From Betaproteobacteria bacterium (GTDB lineage: Bacteria > Pseudomonadota > Gammaproteobacteria > Burkholderiales > UBA6910): DNA of 64,000 bases. Made by a program: the position numbers and the translations under genes. The notes beneath the pieces were generated by a model. The model was not told where the DNA came from. It worked only from the letters and a program-made list of their open reading frames with translations, and did not search any database. Shown piece after piece: positions 1 to 10,167 of the stretch. How positions within the stretch are numbered: position 1 is the first letter of the stretch; every line of letters begins with the position of its first letter. The stretch lies in the NCBI GenBank assembly GCA_016183615.1, contig JACPEG010000021.1, forward strand, positions 1 through 64,000, given 5' to 3'.

Positions 1-132
1 CCCAAGCTGCCCACGATCGTCGGCATCAACTTGCCCCATCCCGAAACCCAAACCCTGGAGACCACCCATGACCTGACCCCAGCTCCCGTTTTGCTCACTA
101 ATTTCCAAACTCCGGTGTCTCAAAGTCATTGA
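1..132 (+). other. Open 3' end of an unidentified reading frame, or mobile-element end
   Basis: Frame 1 is open from the window edge to TGA at 130-132 (43 codons, ending ...PVSQSH). It has no homology I recognise. The DNA between about 60 and 137 (GACCCCAGCTCCCG, then CTCCGGTGTCTCA, then TTGACACA) looks like the outer end of an insertion sequence, possibly IS21-like. It directly abuts the half attC-like site at 141-164. That reading is inference; the peptide could also be the end of an ordinary gene truncated by the window edge. Confidence 0.25.
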
Positions 133-140
133 CACATTCC

Positions 141-164
141 GTCCGGTCGAGGGCGTGGTTAGAT
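141..164 (-). other. Half of an integron attC-like recombination site
   Basis: On the minus strand the stop codon of the 218-codon gene lies inside ATCTAAC (164-158), which fits the attC R'' core RYYYAAC. It is followed by CACGCCCTCGACCGGACG, which resembles the L'' side of environmental cassette attC sites. The matching L'/R' half is not found before the window edge, so the site looks interrupted near 128-140. The core is the exact reverse complement of the GTTAGAT at the other end of the gene, as expected for a cassette. Folding analysis was not possible here. Confidence 0.45.
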
Positions 165-815
165 GTTGCCTTTCTCAAGCAGCTCACGACTTTGCTTCTC
201 TGTTGCGGAGGGCCAGAAAAACATGCGAATCCTTGTGAATGTTGGTATCGAGCTCAGAACAAGAGATTCCAGGTAGTGAATTGCGTACTCCGCATGCCGG
301 GCTGATAGATTAAACGCTCGATGGAGTACTTGTACATCGGCTGTGAATTGACCCGGTGGACTTGAAGATATCAGGATCCCACGTCTCTCCAAATCAAAAT
401 GGCCTTTCAACCGGGTGATGACATCTTCAATGGTACTGAAAGTCGTCTTGAATAGACTCAGATGTGCGGCTAGGGAGGTGTTCATGTCAATGACCCGAAC
501 CATCTCAGCTTCGAAGTGATGCGAGAGTTTTGGTTGTCGACTGGACAGCCGCCCTGCGAGCCATGTTGGGTAGTCCTTTTCAGACACGCCATTTCTTGTG
601 GCAATGGTCGATAGATTCCGTGACGCAGCGACCACAGCGAGCAGGTCAGCTATGAGCAATGTTGCCGCTGCACGTTGCTCCCTCCGGGTTTGTCCATGCG
701 CGACGACCAACGCTGCAAGCAGGGCAACAATGCCTCCAAGGATAGATCCTAGCAGCGCCTGCCAATGGTCTAGCCATGCGACAAGGGAGGTCACGACCCA
801 TGTGTCTTGCAACAT
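159..815 (-). CDS. Hypothetical single-pass membrane protein, probable integron cassette gene
   Basis: The gene encodes 218 residues of no family I recognise. One hydrophobic segment at about residues 18-40 follows a short N-terminus. The rest is soluble and mostly helical, with several Arg/Lys/His-rich stretches, so an N-anchored cytoplasmic domain is likely. The ATG at 815 overlaps a GTTAGAT core (820-814) and the TAA overlaps the inverse core (164-158), so almost no untranslated sequence lies between cores and gene, the classic cassette layout. No Shine-Dalgarno is visible. Base composition is clearly less GC-rich than all later genes, pointing to acquisition by transfer. The function is unknown. 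Confidence 0.7.
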   Translation of the reverse strand: MLQDTWVVTSLVAWLDHWQALLGSILGGIVALLAALVVAHGQTRREQRAAATLLIADLLAVVAASRNLSTIATRNGVSEKDYPTWLAGRLSSRQPKLSHHFEAEMVRVIDMNTSLAAHLSLFKTTFSTIEDVITRLKGHFDLERRGILISSSPPGQFTADVQVLHRAFNLSARHAEYAIHYLESLVLSSIPTFTRIRMFFWPSATEKQSRELLEKGNI

Positions 816-837
816 CTAACTTTGTGTTTAATGGACT
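814..837 (-). other. attI-like / cassette 5' recombination core
   Basis: Read on the minus strand, this is CATTAAACACAAAGTTAGAT. The AAACAAAGTTA-type sequence before a GTTRRRY core is the conserved end of integron attI sites; class 1 attI has TAAAACAAAGTTAGGC. The core overlaps the start codon of the cassette-like gene. No integrase gene follows in the next 300 bases, so this is either a relic attI or a cassette inserted at a secondary site. I saw the sequence match; the functional claim is inference. Confidence 0.4.
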
Positions 838-1116
838 TAGGCGGATGCTAAATCCATATACCGGTATATGCAAGCATCTATTTGCATATATCTACCTCGA
901 TTACTGGATATCTATCGGCATATATCCAAATGTAGATATCCAGCCGGATGCGACGCGCGTGGTCAGCCCCAGGGCGCGGGCCTGGTCGTAGCGCAGTTCC
1001 CGGAGCTTTTGCTTCGGGATCAAAGGTACCGAAGTCGTATTGTTCAAAGAAATTCCACTCCGGCACCTGTGGCAGGCAGGAAGCTGTCGGGAATTTTCCT
1101 GGGTAATCCGCCCGCT
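821..1116. other. Non-coding stretch with AT-rich DNA and a possible gene remnant
   Basis: This holds 296 bases between the cassette-like gene and the metallo-hydrolase. Positions 840-945 are AT-rich and palindromic. From about 950 the composition returns to the high-GC background. On the minus strand a frame ending at TAA 903-901 has chromosomal-style codon use for about 25 codons (KLRELRYDQARALGL), then runs into the AT-rich DNA, as if a gene had been cut at about 945. It is too short to identify. No integrase gene is present. Confidence 0.4.
855..943. repeat. Cluster of AT-rich palindromes
   Basis: A perfect 16-bp palindrome, CATATACCGGTATATG, lies at 855-870. An 11-bp inverted repeat, CTGGATATCTA (904-914) and TAGATATCCAG (933-943), is separated by 18 bases. 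TGCATATATC and GGCATATATCC repeats sit between and beside them. The cluster lies just upstream of the cassette-like gene, so it could be an operator array, an attI/integrase-binding region or the scar of a lost element. Confidence 0.55.
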
Positions 1117-2697
1117 TCACTTCCCCGCCGGCGCGGCGAGCTCGGCGTAGTTGCCCACCGAGCCGTGGCCGCCGGCAAAGCGCTCGGGGTCGAGGCCGTA
1201 TTTCCTGATGGCCGCCACCAGCGCCGCCTGTCCCGCGTTGAGCTTGTCGCCGACGCGATCCCGTCCCGGGTTCCAGATATCGGTGACGAATCCCAGGCGC
1301 GCGCCGGGCACGTAGCCGATCAGCATTCCCCTGGCGTGGGGATTTTCGATGGCGTAGATCGCCACTTCCCGCTTGCCGTCGGAGAGAATCTTGCGGTCGG
1401 CGACCTCGATGACTTCTGCCCCGGGCAGGCGCGCCGCGCCGCCTTCGCCGTCCAGCCGGCGCGTGGTGCGCAGGGTTTTCCAGATATGGTCTCCGACGCC
1501 GGCGCCGACGATCACCGCCGCGCCTTCGGCGACGAAGGTCTTGGTGCCGCCGGCGTGGTCCATGTGGTGATGGGTGAGCACCAGGTATCGCACCGGCTTG
1601 CCCGGATACTTCGTCTTGGCGGCATCGAGGGTAAAGCGTGACTGCGTTTCGCCGATGGGCGCGTCGAACACCACCAGGTACTGGTCCATTTCCACCACCA
1701 GGCTGTTGTGGGTTCCGCCCACCACCTGGCTCACGCCCGGCGCCAGCTCCACCAGCTTCAGCCCGCCGCCATCGGGGTGGCCCACCGCGTCCGAATCCAG
1801 GTACACGCCGATGTTCTGGCGCCGTAGCACCCACTGCCAGGGCACGTAGCCGGTCGCGGCCCTAGGCGCGGTGGCGAGGATGGACGCGGGAATCTCGAAC
1901 TGCCCGGCGGCGACCGCGCCGTTCACCGACACTTCCGCGTAGCGAATGCGGCCGATGTCAATGCCGTTCAGCTTGTAGTCGAGCCCGTGGGCGATTTTCA
2001 CGCCGCCCGCCTCGCGCCAGTCCGAGAGCAGCAGATCGTAATCGGAGTCGCCGTGCATGTTGTCGTAATCATGGGTGCGGATGCGCGCGGGCAGCCCGGT
2101 CTTGGGATCGAACATGACGGTGACGGTATCCTGCGCCTGGCGGTAGCTCACGGCGGCGAGCATCGCGCCGTCCACTTTCTGGTCCGGCAACCGCTTGACC
2201 AGAGACGGCTGCGCCAGCATGTCGGCCACGAGGCGCGGCGAGGTGCGCGCCAGCTCCCGCAGCGCCGCCGCCATCCGCATTCCCGACATGGCGTGCTGGG
2301 GCGGATTGGAATCGAGGCTCTGCCTGGTGCGGGCCGTGGTGTCAATGCCGGCCACGTAGCCCCGATCACCCGCGATGATCTCGGTGAATTTGTATTCCCT
2401 GGGCGCCGGGTAAACCAGCTTCTTCACCCACTCGGTGCGGGCCGATCCCGGCGCGAAGTCGCGGCTCAGCGCGAAGCTGGATTCCCCCGCGAGGCGCGGC
2501 TCGCCCCCCGCCACCAGGGACTGCTCCGGCTCCCAGTGGGTGGCGGTGCCCCTGGCGGCGAAGGTCTTGATCCCGGAGAGCGCCTTGGCGCCGCCCAAGG
2601 CCTGGGCGGCCCGGGCCAGCGGGTCGCCGGCCGGCTTGGCCCACGCGGGGGAAAGGGACGCAAGGACGAGCACAACGAGCGTTGCGGCGCGGATCAT
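1117..2697 (-). CDS. Exported metallo-beta-lactamase-fold hydrolase
   Basis: This 526-residue protein starts with a Sec signal peptide (about residues 1-20, ending AWA). An N-terminal domain of about 290 residues of unassigned fold follows, then a metallo-beta-lactamase domain from about 300. The metal-binding motif THHHMDH is at about 375-381, and later conserved histidines occur in NPHARG and GGHGS. A periplasmic zinc- or di-metal-dependent hydrolase is likely; the substrate cannot be read from sequence. The start at 2697 is supported by AAGGAG five bases upstream. It appears monocistronic, with the hairpin-repeat block at its 5' side. A lactonase or thioesterase-like role is possible. Confidence 0.85.
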   Translation of the reverse strand: MIRAATLVVLVLASLSPAWAKPAGDPLARAAQALGGAKALSGIKTFAARGTATHWEPEQSLVAGGEPRLAGESSFALSRDFAPGSARTEWVKKLVYPAPREYKFTEIIAGDRGYVAGIDTTARTRQSLDSNPPQHAMSGMRMAAALRELARTSPRLVADMLAQPSLVKRLPDQKVDGAMLAAVSYRQAQDTVTVMFDPKTGLPARIRTHDYDNMHGDSDYDLLLSDWREAGGVKIAHGLDYKLNGIDIGRIRYAEVSVNGAVAAGQFEIPASILATAPRAATGYVPWQWVLRRQNIGVYLDSDAVGHPDGGGLKLVELAPGVSQVVGGTHNSLVVEMDQYLVVFDAPIGETQSRFTLDAAKTKYPGKPVRYLVLTHHHMDHAGGTKTFVAEGAAVIVGAGVGDHIWKTLRTTRRLDGEGGAARLPGAEVIEVADRKILSDGKREVAIYAIENPHARGMLIGYVPGARLGFVTDIWNPGRDRVGDKLNAGQAALVAAIRKYGLDPERFAGGHGSVGNYAELAAPAGK

Positions 2698-2784
2698 GGT
2701 GTCTCCTTCTTTTTGGATTGGCGGGGAGTACTGTTGTCACCATAGCACACCCGGGAGACGTTGCCCGGCGAGCTATGCCCACCT

Positions 2785-3030
2785 TGGCGCTTCGAGGCCG
2801 TAGGGTGCAACCGTGAAGCGGGTTGCACCATCCATTACCGGCGGAACCCACTCCGTGGTTCCGCCCTACGACGCTGAACGAGGGGATGGCGGGCGCAGCC
2901 CGCCCTGGCGCTTCGAGCCGAAGGGTGCAACCGCGAAGCGGGTTGCACCATCCATCACCGGCGGAACCCACTCCGTGGTTCCGCCCTACGACCCCGACAG
3001 AGGGGCGACGGGCGCCGCCCGCCCTGCGCG
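2785..3030. repeat. Tandem 120-bp units carrying two hairpin repeats
   Basis: This 334-base gene-free stretch (2698-3031) is mostly two tandem copies of a 120-base unit. Each unit has hairpin A (GGTGCAACC...GGTTGCACC, 2804-2829 and 2924-2949), hairpin B (GGCGGAACC...GGTTCCGCC, 2840-2865 and 2960-2985) and a short GGGCG...CGCCC hairpin (near 2890-2905 and 3010-3024). The same A and B hairpins recur at 4190-4381 and, diverged, at 51694-51759. They look like REP-type elements. Orientation and order are kept, so the pair behaves as one element. Confidence 0.85.
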
Positions 3031-3031
3031 G

Positions 3032-3472
3032 TCAGCGCTTCCAGAGAATCATCTGGGTGCAGCGAAACAGGGCCAGCTGCTTGCCGGTCGCCTCGTCGGT
3101 GACGACCGCGTCCCAGACGTGGGTGGTGCGCCCCAGGTGCTCGGGAGTCGCCTCGCAGAGAATGGCGCCTTCCCGCAGCGTGCCGAGGAAATTGCTCTTC
3201 AACTCGATGGTGGTGAAGCCCTCGGCCCCTTCGGGCAGATGCGCCAGGGTGCCGTAGCCGCAGGTGGTGTCGGCCACCGCCACGATGGTGGCCGCATGCA
3301 GGTAGCCGTTGGGCGCCATGTGGTCCATTCGCAGCTTGAGGCGGCTTCTCAGCAGGCCCTTCTCCACTGCCAGGATCTCCATGCCGATCAGCCCCGGAAG
3401 GTGGCCGGCGCTGCGCCGGTTGAAGTCCTCGGGGCCGGGCCTGATTTTTGGATGGTCGGCGCGCTTGCTCAT
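3032..3472 (-). CDS. PaaI/YdiI-type hotdog-fold thioesterase
   Basis: This 146-residue hotdog protein is of the length usual for acyl-CoA thioesterases. HMAPNGYLHAATIVAVADT matches the family segment in which a conserved Asn/Gly loop and hotdog helix carry the active-site acid (here D68). TTIELKSNFLG is the following substrate-channel strand. It is expected to hydrolyse acyl- or aroyl-CoA in the cytoplasm; the acyl group is not predictable. Its ATG at 3472 overlaps the TGA of thrH (ATGA), indicating translational coupling. No separate Shine-Dalgarno is obvious, in keeping with that coupling. Confidence 0.85.
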   Translation of the reverse strand: MSKRADHPKIRPGPEDFNRRSAGHLPGLIGMEILAVEKGLLRSRLKLRMDHMAPNGYLHAATIVAVADTTCGYGTLAHLPEGAEGFTTIELKSNFLGTLREGAILCEATPEHLGRTTHVWDAVVTDEATGKQLALFRCTQMILWKR

Positions 3473-4098
3473 GCCGGGAGCGCGGCCTGTTGAAACTTCT
3501 CCGCAGCGCGGGCGAAAGCCTGCCGCAGCTCGTCGTAGTTGCGGGTCACGGGAAACTGTGGGAACTCGCTGATCACGTTGTCCGGCGGGCAGAACAGGAT
3601 TCCGGCGTCGGCTTCCGCCAGCATGTTGGTGTCGTTGTAGGAATCCCCCGCCGCCACCACCCGGAAGTTGAGCGAGTGGAACGCCTTCACAGCCCGCCGC
3701 TTCTGGTCGGGCTGGCGCAGGTGGTAGTCCACCACCTTTCCGTTCCTGTCCACTCCCAGCTTGTGGCACATCAGGGTGGGATAGCCGAGCTGGCGCATGA
3801 GGGGCAGCGCAAACTCGTAGTAGGTGTCGGAGAGGATCACCACCTGGAAGCGCTCCCGCAGCCAGTCCATGAACTCTTCCGCCCCGTCCAGCGGGCGCAT
3901 TTCCGAAATCACCGCCTGAATGTCGGGAAGCCCCAGCTTGTGCTCGTTGAGGATGCGCAGGCGCTGGCGCATGAGCACGTCGTAGTCGGGCACATCGCGG
4001 GTGGTGGCCCGCAACTCGGGAATCCGGGTGCGGTCCGCGAACTCGATCCAGATTTCCGGAATGAGGACTCCTTCCAGATCGAGACAGGCGATGTGCAA
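3469..4098 (-). CDS. thrH: Phosphoserine phosphatase / homoserine phosphotransferase ThrH
   Basis: This 209-residue HAD-superfamily enzyme is close in length to ThrH of Pseudomonas (about 205). It opens with HIACLDLEGVLIPEIW, where DLEG is HAD motif I. SDTYYEF is the motif II region and AGDSYNDTNML the metal-binding motif. ThrH dephosphorylates phosphoserine and can transfer the phosphate to homoserine. I place the start at TTG 4098: it gives the family N-terminus and has GGAG eight bases upstream. The frame stays open further upstream through the hairpin repeats, which are not coding. The gene is followed, with ATGA overlap, by the hotdog thioesterase. Confidence 0.9.
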   Translation of the reverse strand: MHIACLDLEGVLIPEIWIEFADRTRIPELRATTRDVPDYDVLMRQRLRILNEHKLGLPDIQAVISEMRPLDGAEEFMDWLRERFQVVILSDTYYEFALPLMRQLGYPTLMCHKLGVDRNGKVVDYHLRQPDQKRRAVKAFHSLNFRVVAAGDSYNDTNMLAEADAGILFCPPDNVISEFPQFPVTRNYDELRQAFARAAEKFQQAALPA

Positions 4099-4185
4099 GA
4101 GGAGTCTCCGTGGATGGCAGGTTCGAAACTGCGCGATTATACCCCATCGCCCGCCCTCCTCCGCCGGCGCCTCCCGGCCAAGACC

Positions 4186-4381
4186 GAACGGGGAACCCAC
4201 TCCGTGGTTCCGCCCCGCCTCGATGGCCATGCGTAAACCATCGGCCTGCCGTAGGGTGCAACCGCGAAGCGGGTTGCACCAAAAACGAACGGCGGAACCC
4301 ACTCCGTGGTTCCGCCCTACCCGATGGCCATGCGTAAACCATCGGCCTGCCGTAGGGTGCAACCGCGAAGCGGGTTGCACC
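4186..4381. repeat. Second block of A/B hairpin repeats
   Basis: Within the 344-base gap 4099-4442, hairpin B occurs at 4190-4215 (imperfect) and 4291-4316, and hairpin A at 4255-4280 and 4356-4381. The repeat period is 101 bases. The linker carries TGGCCATGCGTAAACCATCGG, unlike the linker of the 2804-2985 block. The hairpins are therefore conserved while the spacers differ between loci. The block lies between the 5' end of thrH and the 3' end of the Pro/Ala-rich gene. Confidence 0.85.
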
Positions 4382-4418
4382 AAAAAGAAGCCCGGAACCC
4401 CTGCCGGGCGTTCCGGGC
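4382..4418 (-). terminator. Intrinsic terminator of the Pro/Ala-rich protein gene
   Basis: On the minus strand GCCCGGAACGCC...GGGGTTCCGGGC forms a long hairpin (4418-4390) and is followed by TTCTTTTTGG. It lies 24 bases beyond the TAA at 4443, between the gene and hairpin repeat A. Confidence 0.7.
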
Positions 4419-4442
4419 CTGTTTCCAGCGGATGCGCGAGGC

Positions 4443-4877
4443 TTACTTCTTCTTGCTTTGCCTGTCGTGCTTCTCGCGATAGATCTTTTTTTCCTCCTTT
4501 TGCTGGGCCGCCCGGATGCGCTGGCGCTCTTCGGGGGTCACCTTGCCGTCGGCCTTGGCCTTGTCGATCATTTCCTGGATTTTGGTCTGGCCGCGCTCCA
4601 GCTTGGCGGCTTCCTTCCCGGTCAGCTCCCCGGACTGCTTGCCCTGCTCGATGCGCTTGCGGTGGAGCTCCTGGCGTTTTTCGATGCCGGGGGTCGCGGT
4701 GGGGTCGGGCTTCGCGGGCTGCGCCGGGGTTGCCGGTTTCGCGGGTTGCGCGGGTTGCGCGGGTTGCGCGGGTTGCGCCGGAGTCGCGGGCTTCGCCGGA
4801 GTTGCCTGCGAAAAGGCCAGCCCCGGCAGGGCCAACACGGCCACCACGGCGGTTACGAGGGTTCGGGTCTTGAGCAT
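4443..4877 (-). CDS. Periplasmic Pro/Ala-Gln repeat protein, function unknown
   Basis: This 144-residue protein has a clear signal peptide (about 1-22, [14 protein letters not shown]...). Tandem PAQ/PAK repeats follow at about 25-55, then a highly charged helical domain containing [15 protein letters not shown] and [10 protein letters not shown]. Similar small periplasmic proteins are common in betaproteobacteria and have no proven role. The D/E-rich GKVTPEER pattern recalls EF-hand-like or metal-stress helices, but no complete EF-hand is visible. The ATG at 4877 has AGGAGAGG upstream. The repeat stretch is encoded by perfect 9-bp DNA repeats, so its length may vary between strains. Confidence 0.75.
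   Translation of the reverse strand: MLKTRTLVTAVVAVLALPGLAFSQATPAKPATPAQPAQPAQPAQPAKPATPAQPAKPDPTATPGIEKRQELHRKRIEQGKQSGELTGKEAAKLERGQTKIQEMIDKAKADGKVTPEERQRIRAAQQKEEKKIYREKHDRQSKKK
4741..4776. repeat. Four perfect 9-bp tandem repeats inside a coding region
   Basis: GCGGGTTGC is repeated four times without mismatch, encoding the PAQ repeats of the periplasmic protein. Diverged copies flank it on both sides. Because the unit is 9 bp, slippage would change length without breaking the frame. Confidence 0.9.
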
Positions 4878-4930
4878 GGCGTCCTCTCCTAGGGGTTCGA
4901 AAAATGAGCCGTAGGGCCCATGGCAGCACA

Positions 4931-5010
4931 AACGGCCGGACGGGCCCGGCCGTTGACAGCGGGGGGCGTGTCACCCCCACCCTGACCCTCCCTCCATCGA
5001 GGGGGAGGGG
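4931..5010. repeat. Hairpins downstream of alaS
   Basis: AACGGCCG (4931-4938) pairs with CGGCCGTT (4947-4954). On the minus strand this hairpin is followed by TTTG, so it may serve as the alaS terminator. A second structure pairs CCCTCCCTCC (about 4986-4995) with GGGGGAGGGG (5001-5010) and resembles the CCCCTCTCC/GGAGAGGGG hairpin at 21291-21315. Confidence 0.45.
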
Positions 5011-5047
5011 GCGCGTGAGATTGGATCGAGGGGAAAGGAGCGCGCCG

Positions 5048-7639
<2,592 letters not shown>

Positions 7640-7711
7640 GTGCGTGCCTGCGATCCCGTGCGCTGTCGCCAACGCGGCGCCTTGCCGCGCGCGCGGACTG
7701 TCCTCTCAATC

Positions 7712-8095
7712 CTACAACCGCTCGATTTCCCTGATCCTGAGGTTGAGGGACTTGCCGCCGATGATCGCCGCGCTGGTCACCGTGCCTTTGCTCGCCACCC
7801 GCTCCCCCTTGGCCGGGAGCTTGCCCTCGGTGACGACGGTGATCTCCGCGCCCTCCTCCTGCAGCACGAAGCTCTGCAGGTTGACCAGGGGAATCCGGGT
7901 CACGTCCGTGACCGTGCCCTTCACTTTCACTTCCCTGCCTTCGAAACTGGCGGGGGCGGCGAGGATTTCCTTCACCGGGGTGTAGCCGAAGGGCAGGCTG
8001 TCACAGCCGCCAAGCAGCCCCGCCGCCAGAGCCAGGGCCGCAACGGCACGCCCCGCACCGCGTCCCGCCGAACGGGATTCGTCAATCGTCGTCAT
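7712..8095 (-). CDS. Small lipoprotein with an OB-fold-like domain
   Basis: This 127-residue protein has an Arg-rich start, a hydrophobic stretch at about 17-28 and the lipobox LLGGC, putting the lipidated Cys at residue 31. The mature part (about 38-125) has the alternating short strands of an OB-fold such as those of the tRNA_anti-like/BOF group (EVKVKGTVTDVTRI, ASKGTVTSAAII). No enzymatic motif is present, and the function is unknown. Its ATG lies inside the end of recX (14-base overlap), so it is translated from the recA-recX transcript. Confidence 0.75.
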   Translation of the reverse strand: MTTIDESRSAGRGAGRAVAALALAAGLLGGCDSLPFGYTPVKEILAAPASFEGREVKVKGTVTDVTRIPLVNLQSFVLQEEGAEITVVTEGKLPAKGERVASKGTVTSAAIIGGKSLNLRIREIERL

Positions 8096-8522
8096 TTCCG
8101 CGCAACACCTTCATGATCACGTCGAGTCCGAAACCGCGCCCCTGCAGGAATCGCACCTGCCGGGCCCGCTCCCGGGCATTTGCCGGGGGCTGCCTGAATT
8201 TCTTCCGCCACACTTCCCGCGCCGCCTGCACCTCATCGGGATGCAGCCGCGCCAGCATTTCATCCGCCAGCTCCCCGGCCACGCCCTTTTTCCTGAGCTC
8301 ATGGCCGATGCGCTGGCTGCCGTAACGGCGGCGGCGCGCGTGGGCCAGCTCTTCCGCAAAACGGCGGTCCGAGAGCAGCCCCTCCCGCTCAAGGGCGGTC
8401 AGCAACGCTTCCAGGGCGTCCTGGTCGTCGGCATGCGGGGCGAGCTTGCCTCTCAGCTCGGCGCGGGAATGCTCGCGGCGCGCCAGGAGCCGCAAGGCCC
8501 TGGCGCGCAGCGTGTCGCTCAT
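8082..8522 (-). CDS. recX: RecA regulatory protein RecX
   Basis: This 146-residue protein is almost wholly helical and basic, with the three tandem three-helix repeats of RecX. Family signatures include ELRGKLAPHA, LLSDRRFAEELAHARRRRYG and the KGVAGELADE repeat start. RecX binds along the RecA filament and inhibits recombinase and coprotease activity. It lies 30 bases downstream of recA on the same strand, and its end overlaps the start of the lipoprotein gene. Confidence 0.95.
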   Translation of the reverse strand: MSDTLRARALRLLARREHSRAELRGKLAPHADDQDALEALLTALEREGLLSDRRFAEELAHARRRRYGSQRIGHELRKKGVAGELADEMLARLHPDEVQAAREVWRKKFRQPPANARERARQVRFLQGRGFGLDVIMKVLRGNDDD

Positions 8523-8552
8523 TCTTGCCGGAACGAGTCGCGCCGCGAGAGC

Positions 8553-9581
<1,029 letters not shown>

Positions 9582-9652
9582 ATTTCTCCTCGCTATCAAT
9601 CAGCAAATTATCCCACTAAACGCGGGAGCCGCGAAGTCCGCTGACAGGAAAG

Positions 9653-10165
9653 TTAAGTTTTTGAGCCGGCGGTCTTTTCGCCGTGGAGCAAGTCGAGAAG
9701 GCCGGAAAGCGCGATTTCCACCGACTGGCGGCGCACTTCGTCGCGGTCGCCGTCGAGCTGGCGGGTTTCGCTCAGCGTCGCCCCCCCCTTCAGCGCCCAG
9801 GCGAAGCACACCGTCCCCACCGGCTTTTCCCGGGAGCCGCCGCTGGGGCCGGCGATGCCGGAGATGGCGGCCGCCACCTGGGCGTGACTGTGGGCGAGCG
9901 CGCCCTCGGCCATCTCGCGCACCGCAGCCTCGGACACCGCGCCGTAACGCTCCAGCGTCTCGTCCCTGACTCCCAGCATCTCGCGCTTGGATATATACGT
10001 ATAGGTGATGAAGCCCCGCTCATACCAGTCGGAGCTTCCGGCGACCGCCGTGACGGCCTGCCCCAGCCAGCCGCCGGTGCAGGACTCGGCGGTGGCCAGC
10101 ATCATCTCGTTGCGCTTCAGCGCCGCGCCCACCCGGGCGGCGAGCTGCTCCAAGGACTGATTCAT
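9653..10165 (-). CDS. pncC: Nicotinamide-nucleotide amidohydrolase PncC (CinA C-terminal family)
   Basis: This 170-residue protein corresponds to the stand-alone CinA C-terminal domain, which deamidates nicotinamide mononucleotide in pyridine-nucleotide recycling. TAESCTGGWLGQAVT carries the catalytic Ser-Thr region, and GIAGPSGGSREKPVGTVCF is the second family signature. The start is taken at ATG 10165, giving MNQSLEQLA; its codon lies 3 bases from the pgpA stop. It precedes recA, an arrangement common in proteobacteria. Confidence 0.95.
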   Translation of the reverse strand: MNQSLEQLAARVGAALKRNEMMLATAESCTGGWLGQAVTAVAGSSDWYERGFITYTYISKREMLGVRDETLERYGAVSEAAVREMAEGALAHSHAQVAAAISGIAGPSGGSREKPVGTVCFAWALKGGATLSETRQLDGDRDEVRRQSVEIALSGLLDLLHGEKTAGSKT

Positions 10166-10167
10166 GG

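Noticed and set aside
878-1116. Integron integrase gene expected next to the attI-like site
   Set aside because: No frame on either strand shows tyrosine-recombinase motifs, and the space to the metallo-hydrolase is under 300 bases.
2804-2985. Reading the A/B hairpin blocks as part of coding genes
   Set aside because: Frames run through them on both strands, but the peptides (for example repeated VAPSITGGTHSVVPPYD) simply reflect the palindromes and recur at other loci without gene context.
4741-4776. CRISPR-like array
   Set aside because: The repeats are 9 bp, contiguous and in frame within a coding region; there are no spacers.
4099-4980. N-terminal extension of ThrH through the hairpin repeats and the next gene
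   Set aside because: The frame is open by composition only. Family ThrH starts at HIACLDLEG and the TTG at 4098 has a ribosome site; the upstream peptide is encoded by repeats and by the antisense-frame of another gene.
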